Shown here: one piece after another, positions 56,376 to 64,000 of the stretch
How positions within the stretch are numbered: the first letter of the stretch is position 1
How the letters are laid out: each line of letters starts with the position of its first letter
DNA from: Perspicuibacillus lycopersici
Lineage (GTDB): Bacteria > Bacillota > Bacilli > Bacillales > Caldibacillaceae
Reading direction: 5' to 3'
Assembly: GCF_025660475.1 (NCBI RefSeq)
Contig: NZ_JAOUSF010000006.1
Coordinates: 107,708 to 171,707 of the forward strand
DNA length: 64,000 bases
Position numbers and translations under genes: made by a program
Notes under the pieces: generated by a model
Seen by the model: only the letters and a program-made list of their open reading frames with translations
What the model was told of the DNA's origin: nothing
The model's database searches: none

Positions 56376-57560
56376 ATGACGGTTGAGATGTTATCTTCGA
56401 TTTTTTATGAAAAGTTTAGTAAAACAGATTTTCGGATGTTTTTCGCTCCGGGTAGAATTAACTTAATTGGTGAACATACCGATTATAATGGTGGTCACGT
56501 CTTTCCTTGTGCTATTACGTTCGGAACGTATGCGCTTACAAGAGAACGAGAGGATCAAATATGTCGATTTTATTCAGTGAACTTCCCCGAAATAGGAGTA
56601 ATCGAATTTTCATTGGATGAGTTGAAGTATGATGAAAAGCACAACTGGGCAAATTATCCAAAGGGAATGATTCGCTACTTCCTTGAGGCAGGGTATCCGA
56701 TTAATCAAGGTATGGATATATTGTATTACGGTAATATTCCTAATGGCGCAGGACTTTCCTCTTCTGCCTCTATTGAATTAGTTACCGGCGTATTGCTAGA
56801 GAATATGTTTGGCCTAACCATCGATCGAGTAGATATCGTAAAAATTGGGCAAAAAGTAGAGAATTTATTTATCGGGGTAAATAGTGGGATAATGGATCAA
56901 TTTGCAATCGGAATGGGTAAACAAAATCATGGAATTTTGCTTGATTGTAATAATTTGCAATATGAATATGCCCCAATTAACTTAGTGAATCATCGGATTA
57001 TCATTATGAACACCAATAAACGTCGAGAGCTTGCCGATTCTAAATATAATGAGAGAAGAGCTGAATGTGAAGAAGCTTTAAAGGTTATACAAAATTATAC
57101 TTCAGCAGAATCACTTGGTAATTTGTCGGTGGCAGAGTTTACTAGTTTACAAGAAAATCTCCCGAACGAAATCATAAAAAAAAGAGCGAAGCATGCTGTA
57201 TATGAAAATGAACGAACAATTAAAGCACTTCAAGCATTAAAACAGCATGATTTAGCAGGCTTTGGAAAGCTTATGAATGAATCACATATTTCATTACGAG
57301 ATGATTATGAAGTGACTGGTATTGAGCTTGATACAATTGTGGAAGCAGCGTGGCAGCAAGAAGGCGTTATTGGTGCAAGAATGACAGGTGCCGGATTTGG
57401 TGGATGTGCGATTGCCATTGTGGAAACCGATAAGATTCCAGCATTTGTTTCCAAAGTTGGAGAAACCTACGAACAAAAGATTGGATATGCTGCAAGCTTT
57501 TATGATGTAACTATTGGTGATGGGGCTCGGGAATTACCAGTCGAAAGTGAAATAGCATAA
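56376..57560 (+). CDS. galK: Galactokinase
   Basis: A 394-residue GHMP kinase that phosphorylates D-galactose at C1. The galactokinase signature APGRINLIGEHTDYNGGHVF, the ATP loop NIPNGAGLSSSASIELVTG, the GVNSGIMDQFAIGMG catalytic region (Asp) and GARMTGAGFGGCAIAIVE are complete. ATG 56376 follows GGAGGT (56363-56368); a GTG at 56361 is the ribosome site itself. It starts the operon galK-galE-galT-galM-galR. The galK-galE gap is 117 bases; the genes after that are close together. Confidence 0.95.
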   Translation: MTVEMLSSIFYEKFSKTDFRMFFAPGRINLIGEHTDYNGGHVFPCAITFGTYALTREREDQICRFYSVNFPEIGVIEFSLDELKYDEKHNWANYPKGMIRYFLEAGYPINQGMDILYYGNIPNGAGLSSSASIELVTGVLLENMFGLTIDRVDIVKIGQKVENLFIGVNSGIMDQFAIGMGKQNHGILLDCNNLQYEYAPINLVNHRIIIMNTNKRRELADSKYNERRAECEEALKVIQNYTSAESLGNLSVAEFTSLQENLPNEIIKKRAKHAVYENERTIKALQALKQHDLAGFGKLMNESHISLRDDYEVTGIELDTIVEAAWQQEGVIGARMTGAGFGGCAIAIVETDKIPAFVSKVGETYEQKIGYAASFYDVTIGDGARELPVESEIA

Positions 57561-57677
57561 TAATGTGTGATTTTCTCTTTTTCATGAGATTTTTTCCTTC
57601 TAACTAATGTAATTACGCCATAATAAGGTAAAATAAACAAAGAGCTTTTGATAAAAACAATAAAAAGGATGATTATT

Positions 57678-58667
57678 ATGAGTATTTTAGTATTAGGTGG
57701 AGCTGGATATATTGGGTCACATGCGGTTTACCAATTAATAGATCGTGGCTACGATGTAGTAGTAGTCGATAATTTACAAACAGGACATGAAAAAGCAATT
57801 CATCCAAAGGCAAAATTTTATAGAGGGGATGCGAGAGATCGTGCCTTTTTAAAAAATGTATTTTCAAGTGAAAAAATTGACGGTGTTATTCATTTCGCTG
57901 CGAACTCACTTGTTGGGGAGTCAATGGCAAATCCGTTAAAATATTACGATAATAATGTGTATGGAACTCAAATTTTACTGGAGTCTATGATTGAAGCAAA
58001 TGTGAAATATATTGTCTTTTCTTCCACTGCAGCTACATATGGGGAACCTGAAGTTGTTCCAATTACTGAAGAAATGCCGACTGTTCCAACGAACACGTAC
58101 GGAGAAACCAAACTAGCTATGGAAAAAATGATGAAATGGTGTGAAGCGGCATTTGGTCTTAAATTTGTTGCATTACGCTACTTCAATGTGGCTGGTGCAA
58201 GAACAACTGGAGAAATCGGAGAAGACCATGATCCAGAAACACATTTAATCCCGGTAGTATTGGAAACAGCATTAGGAAAAAGGGAACATATCACCGTATT
58301 TGGTGAGGATTATCCAACAGAGGATGGCACATGTATTCGCGACTATATCCATGTAGAGGATTTAATTGATGCGCATATTCTTGCCTTGAATTATTTGCAA
58401 GATGGTGGAGAAAGCAATGTCTTTAATTTAGGTAGTAATCAAGGATTTTCCGTTAATGAAATCATTGAAATGGCTCGAAAAGTAACGGGTAAAGAAATTC
58501 CTGCCAAAGTGGGAGAAAGAAGAGCGGGAGATCCGAGTGTTCTTATCGCTTCTTCGGAGAAGGCGAAAAAGGTATTAGGCTGGAATCCAACAAAGACAAA
58601 TATCGAGCAGATTATAAAAGATGCATGGCAATGGCATTCCAATCATCCAAATGGATATGAGGACTGA
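57678..58667 (+). CDS. galE: UDP-glucose 4-epimerase
   Basis: A 329-residue short-chain dehydrogenase/reductase fold enzyme interconverting UDP-galactose and UDP-glucose. [20 protein letters not shown] is the NAD loop, [11 protein letters not shown] holds the catalytic Ser/Thr, and [15 protein letters not shown] holds the YxxxK pair. [20 protein letters not shown] is also typical. ATG 57678 follows AAAGGATGAT; longer upstream codons add a poor leader. Its stop is 10 bases before the galT start. Confidence 0.95.
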   Translation: MSILVLGGAGYIGSHAVYQLIDRGYDVVVVDNLQTGHEKAIHPKAKFYRGDARDRAFLKNVFSSEKIDGVIHFAANSLVGESMANPLKYYDNNVYGTQILLESMIEANVKYIVFSSTAATYGEPEVVPITEEMPTVPTNTYGETKLAMEKMMKWCEAAFGLKFVALRYFNVAGARTTGEIGEDHDPETHLIPVVLETALGKREHITVFGEDYPTEDGTCIRDYIHVEDLIDAHILALNYLQDGGESNVFNLGSNQGFSVNEIIEMARKVTGKEIPAKVGERRAGDPSVLIASSEKAKKVLGWNPTKTNIEQIIKDAWQWHSNHPNGYED

Positions 58668-58677
58668 AGGTGACAAC

Positions 58678-60213
58678 ATGAGGATTTATGAACTGGTTCA
58701 ACAGCTTGTTAATGAAGGAGAGAAACGCCAGTTAATAAAAAAAGAAGATAAAATATATGTCCGTAATCAATTGTTAGCATTATTGCAATTAGATACATTT
58801 TCATTAGAACAGCCACTAACAGATTCCCAAGCAGTGAATGTGATGGATGAATTGGTGATTCCAGAGCTAGTCGAACAACTAGTGGAATATGCTTGTCAAC
58901 ACAATATAATAGAAGATTTCTTTGATTCCAAAGAAATCTTCTCAGCAAAAATTATGAACTGCTTTATTGCTCGACCATCTGAAATTAATGAAATATTCCG
59001 TCAAAAATACAAAGAATCGCCATCTGCGGCTACCAATTATTTTTATTCATTAAGTAAAAATAGCAATTATATCCAGATGAAGCGTATTCGGAAAAATATA
59101 AAGTATAAGGTTCCAACGGAGTTTGGGGAATTAGACATAACGGTGAACCTTTCCAAGCCAGAAAAGGATCCAAAGCAAATCGAAAAAGAAAAAAACAGTC
59201 CGAAACAATCAGGATATCCAACCTGTGTGCTCTGTGTTGAAAATGAAGGCTATGCAGGAAGACTTGGCTATGCAGCAAGATCCAATCATCGAATGATTCG
59301 AATTCCGCTTAAAGGGGAAAACTGGTTCCTGCAGTATTCACCATATGTATACTACAATGAGCATTGTATTTTATTGTCGGAAAACCATCGAAATATGCAA
59401 ATTTCCCGGGAAACATTTCGTAATTTGTTACTGTTTGTCGAAAGGTTCCCACATTATTTCCTTGGGTCTAATGCGGATTTACCGATTGTTGGCGGTTCGA
59501 TTTTATCTCATGATCATTATCAAGGTGGTTGTTATGATTTCCCGATGGCTAAAGCAACATCCGATTATTCCTTTACTTTAAACCGCTATTCAGAAGTGGA
59601 ATGCTCTATTGTAAAATGGCCAATGACCGTCATTCGCTTACGGGCAAATCAGAAGGAAGAAATCATCGATGCTGCCAATTATATTTTAGGAAAATGGAAG
59701 AATTATAGTGATGAGCAAGTAAATGTTCTAGCATTTACGAATGATACACCGCATAACACAATAACTCCTATTGCTAGAATAAAAAATGGTAAATATGAAA
59801 TGGATTTAGTTTTGCGGAATAATCGGACGAACGAAGAACATCCACTAGGAATATTTCACCCACACGCCGATGTTCATCATATTAAAAAAGAGAATATTGG
59901 TTTAATAGAAGTAATGGGTCTAGCGGTATTACCAGCTAGATTAAAAGAAGAATTAGTAGAAGTGGAAAAATATATACTTGAACAACCAAATAAGCTAAAA
60001 GAATATCATTTACCATGGGCAGAAAAATTAAAGCTACAGTATGCATCACAGTTAACCGAACAGAATGTTTCCGATATTGTTAAGGACGAAGTAGGAAAGA
60101 TATTTTTGCGGGTGCTTCTTGATGCTAGCGTCTTTAAAAGAGATGCAAAAGGAAAGCAAGCATTGCAAGCTTTTATCCACCATTTGAACAATAATTATTA
60201 TAGAAAGAAGTGA
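58678..60213 (+). CDS. galT: Galactose-1-phosphate uridylyltransferase, type 2
   Basis: A 511-residue enzyme exchanging UMP between UDP-glucose and galactose 1-phosphate. It is the Firmicutes (class II) form, longer than the 350-residue E. coli type. YPTCVLCVENEGYAGRLGYA and SHDHYQGGCYDFPM, the latter with the active HxH/HDH motif, are seen. LPIVGGSILSHDHYQGG and FTNDTPHNTITPIAR are further signatures. ATG 58678 is chosen with GAAGGTGAC upstream; codons from 58621 overlap galE and lack a site. A 9-base gap leads to galM. Confidence 0.94.
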   Translation: MRIYELVQQLVNEGEKRQLIKKEDKIYVRNQLLALLQLDTFSLEQPLTDSQAVNVMDELVIPELVEQLVEYACQHNIIEDFFDSKEIFSAKIMNCFIARPSEINEIFRQKYKESPSAATNYFYSLSKNSNYIQMKRIRKNIKYKVPTEFGELDITVNLSKPEKDPKQIEKEKNSPKQSGYPTCVLCVENEGYAGRLGYAARSNHRMIRIPLKGENWFLQYSPYVYYNEHCILLSENHRNMQISRETFRNLLLFVERFPHYFLGSNADLPIVGGSILSHDHYQGGCYDFPMAKATSDYSFTLNRYSEVECSIVKWPMTVIRLRANQKEEIIDAANYILGKWKNYSDEQVNVLAFTNDTPHNTITPIARIKNGKYEMDLVLRNNRTNEEHPLGIFHPHADVHHIKKENIGLIEVMGLAVLPARLKEELVEVEKYILEQPNKLKEYHLPWAEKLKLQYASQLTEQNVSDIVKDEVGKIFLRVLLDASVFKRDAKGKQALQAFIHHLNNNYYRKK

Positions 60214-60222
60214 GGTTCTTCT

Positions 60223-62305
<2,083 letters not shown>

Positions 62306-62306
62306 T

Positions 62307-62461
62307 GGCTGTTTTCTAAAGGATTGTTGTTATTTCATGAAATAGGTTTATTAAAGGAAACGCTTTTAGCAGACTGAATACACGAAGGCTCCCGCAGGAA
62401 AGCGGAGTGTATTCAGTCAGCAGTCCTTCTAGAAAATGAAACAATCTATACGAAAACAGCC
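62307..62461. repeat. MITE-like short inverted-repeat element, copy 3 (most intact)
   Basis: 155 bases with terminal inverted repeats: GGCTGTTTTCTAAAGGATTG at the left, and the right end reads GGCTGTTTTCGTATAGATTG on the opposite strand. Inside, GACTGAATACAC (62372-62383) and GTGTATTCAGTC (62407-62418) form a perfect 12-bp hairpin stem around CTCCCGCAGGAAAGCGGA. No open frame is present. It may also act as the terminator of galR. Confidence 0.75.
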
Positions 62462-62508
62462 TTTCTAATAGAAACTATCGAATCTTTTACTTATTCTAAG
62501 GAAGTATT

Positions 62509-62552
62509 GGGCTGTTATTCGTTAATCGTTGCGAAAAAACAGCCCTTGTTTC
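62509..62552 (+). terminator. Hairpin after the MITE-like element
   Basis: GGGCTGTT (62509-62516) pairs with AACAGCCC (62538-62545), with a T-rich tail. The arms resemble the ends of the neighbouring element (GGCTGTTTTC), so this may be a collapsed copy with its interior lost. Confidence 0.5.
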
Positions 62553-62710
62553 ATTTGTTGTATTGTCACTTCGAACTTTTTCCTCATTAATTATTCTTTC
62601 ATTAAATCCATTCGTAAAGAAAAGAGTATAATTTATGAAATAACGAATAATTATTTTAATATATGATAAAATGAATTCGTTAATTTTCTTGGAGAGAAGG
62701 TTTCGTAGTT

Positions 62711-63718
62711 ATGCTAGGATTATTTATAATTCTTCTGCTTGTTTTATTTTTACCGTTCACTATTAAATTTGTGGAACATAATTTAGAAATTTTCTTATTT
62801 GTGATGGGTTTAGCGGCAGCTATTATAAGTGGTGTTTTTAACCGGGAACTATTAGTACAAGCCTTGTTAGATCCAATTAAAATTACCGTTGCAGTGATAA
62901 TTGCTGGTTTGCTATTTAAATGGTTTAGAAGGTTATTAGAAAATGGAATTCGTGCGATAAGTAATATGCTGCCATTCCGGCTATTTATCGCACTAATGGT
63001 CATTGTACTTGGATTAGTATCGAGCTTTATTACGGCGATTATTGCTGCATTAGTGCTTGTATTAATCGTTAGTGTATTAACATTAGACAAAAAATCCGAA
63101 ATTCGCTTAGTAGTTATTGCCTGTTTTTCCATCGGTCTTGGTGCTGCGTTGACACCAATTGGTGAACCGTTATCGACTATTACGATTAGTAAAATGCATG
63201 AGGACTTTTACTATTTATTACAATTAGTTGGTCCTTATATTATTCCAGGGGTTGTGCTGCTCGGAATATTAGCTGCGATTCTCGTAAAACCTGAGAGGGG
63301 ATTCGGATTATCGAATGAAGATAATATAGAATCATATGATGATATATTTGTTCGAGGAATAAAAATATACTTTTTTGTAATGGGATTAACCCTTCTTGGC
63401 GCAGGCTTTGAGCCATTGATTAACGAATATATAATTGGCTTAAGCTCTCATTTACTTTATTGGGTAAATATACTTTCTGCCATATTGGATAATGCTACGC
63501 TAGCGGCGGCAGAAATTAGTCCGGCAATGTCACCGGAATCTGTTAAAGCAGTATTATTAGGTTTATTAGTAAGTGGTGGAATGTTAATCCCTGGCAACAT
63601 TCCAAATATTATCTCTGCAGGTAAGCTTAATATTACAAGTAAAGAATGGGCAAAAGAGGGACTACCTATTGGCTTTTCGATTTTAATTGTGTATTTTATC
63701 ATTTTTTTATTTATTTAA
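62711..63718 (+). CDS. DUF1646 family putative transporter
   Basis: A 335-residue membrane protein with about nine or ten helices. It begins LGLFIILLLVLFLPFTIKFV. It shows an ArsB/NhaD-like layout with two pseudo-repeat motifs: GLGAALTPIGEPLSTITIS and GGMLIPGNIPNIISAGKLN. This matches DUF1646, a branch of the ion transporter superfamily with unproven substrate, possibly a cation/H+ antiporter. GGAGAGAAGG precedes the ATG. The gene is monocistronic, with a terminator at 63730-63785. Confidence 0.85.
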   Translation: MLGLFIILLLVLFLPFTIKFVEHNLEIFLFVMGLAAAIISGVFNRELLVQALLDPIKITVAVIIAGLLFKWFRRLLENGIRAISNMLPFRLFIALMVIVLGLVSSFITAIIAALVLVLIVSVLTLDKKSEIRLVVIACFSIGLGAALTPIGEPLSTITISKMHEDFYYLLQLVGPYIIPGVVLLGILAAILVKPERGFGLSNEDNIESYDDIFVRGIKIYFFVMGLTLLGAGFEPLINEYIIGLSSHLLYWVNILSAILDNATLAAAEISPAMSPESVKAVLLGLLVSGGMLIPGNIPNIISAGKLNITSKEWAKEGLPIGFSILIVYFIIFLFI

Positions 63719-63729
63719 TTACAATGTAG

Positions 63730-63786
63730 GAGTAATGGGCTATATCGTGGGAAAAATGCATTCCTCATGATGTAGCCTATTTTTTT
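63730..63786 (+). terminator. Terminator after the DUF1646 gene
   Basis: GGGCTATATC (around 63738-63747) pairs with GATGTAGCC (around 63770-63778), one G-T pair, followed by TATTTTTTT. Confidence 0.75.
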
Positions 63787-64000
63787 ACTACTACTGAAAA
63801 AGTAAGTGCTACTTGCGATAAATTCAGTCCTTTCCTATTGGCAATTACGTGATAAGTAGATTAAAATGAGGATAGACAAATATTGATGGAATTTTTAAAA
63901 AAATATACATTGAAACTTTTTCAAATGTTTTTCGTAAATATACTATCAGGAAATTACCGTAGGATAAAAGAATTAAAGCAATGCTCGGCGGAGTGAAGGA
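63787..64000. other. Window-end intergenic stretch
   Basis: About 210 bases with no visible gene. AAAAGAATTAAAGCAATGCT and GGCGGAGTGAAGGA at the very end may be the leader of a gene beyond the window. Confidence 0.3.

Noticed and set aside
58621..58677. Longer GalT start overlapping galE
   Set aside because: No ribosome site, and the added residues do not resemble other type 2 GalT proteins; ATG 58678 fits.
62680..63132. 150-codon open frame antisense to the DUF1646 gene
   Set aside because: Composition rich in Ile/Asn/Thr/Ser mirrors a membrane protein gene read backwards; no start signal.

Overview
The window is chromosomal DNA from a low-GC Gram-positive bacterium, most likely a member of the Bacillaceae. 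The supporting evidence is AGGAGG-type ribosome binding sites, TTG and GTG starts, TTGACA/TATAAT promoters, cre-like sites, U-tailed intrinsic terminators, a purine riboswitch, and Bacillus-type genes (helD, the appDFABC order, AraR, AraNPQ, AraM, a type 2 GalT). I cannot name the genus from sequence alone. I saw no tRNA, rRNA, CRISPR array or prophage.

Layout. 1-8.2 kb is mostly housekeeping: a DUF47 (PhoU-like) protein cut by the window edge, a hemolysin III family protein, an S11 D-Ala-D-Ala carboxypeptidase, an ABC-2 type exporter, the RNA polymerase recycling factor HelD behind a perfect 22-bp palindrome, and a CBS-domain protein. 8.2-9.0 kb holds a MITE-like repeat and a decayed transposase fragment. 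9-15.3 kb is a complete oligopeptide ABC importer in the order appD-appF-appA-appB-appC, on the minus strand. 15.6-20.4 kb carries a small secreted DUF2680 protein, YhdT-PanF (pantothenate uptake), MurB and an AI-2E family permease.

20.4-35 kb is a carbohydrate island: an AraC regulator, a TIM-barrel sugar isomerase/epimerase, two Gfo/Idh/MocA dehydrogenases, a short Nif3-like protein, a GH42 beta-galactosidase, a GH36 alpha-galactosidase, a third Gfo/Idh enzyme, an L-glyceraldehyde-3-phosphate reductase, a HAD phosphatase and phosphoglucomutase. No sugar transporter lies inside it.

35-50.7 kb is a complete L-arabinose/arabino-oligosaccharide regulon: abfA on the minus strand, then araDBA, araR, araNPQ with a DUF624 gene and a second GH51 gene, then araM with a GH43 gene. 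Five AraR-like operators and several cre-like sites line up with recognisable promoters. 50.8-54 kb holds a cupin/HD-GYP protein coupled to a small secreted protein, an aldo/keto reductase and a VOC protein. 54-56.2 kb is adenine deaminase behind a purine riboswitch whose specificity base is C (guanine/hypoxanthine class). 56.3-62.3 kb is the Leloir operon galK-galE-galT-galM-galR. 62.7-63.7 kb is a DUF1646 membrane protein.

Taken together, the sugar genes fit use of pectin side chains and plant galactosides. Arabino-oligosaccharides would enter by AraNPQ, which needs an ATPase encoded elsewhere, be cut in the cytoplasm by GH51/GH43 enzymes and flow through AraA-AraB-AraD. Galactosides would be cut by GH42/GH36 and flow through the Leloir pathway and phosphoglucomutase. 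A three-copy family of short terminal-inverted-repeat elements is scattered between genes.
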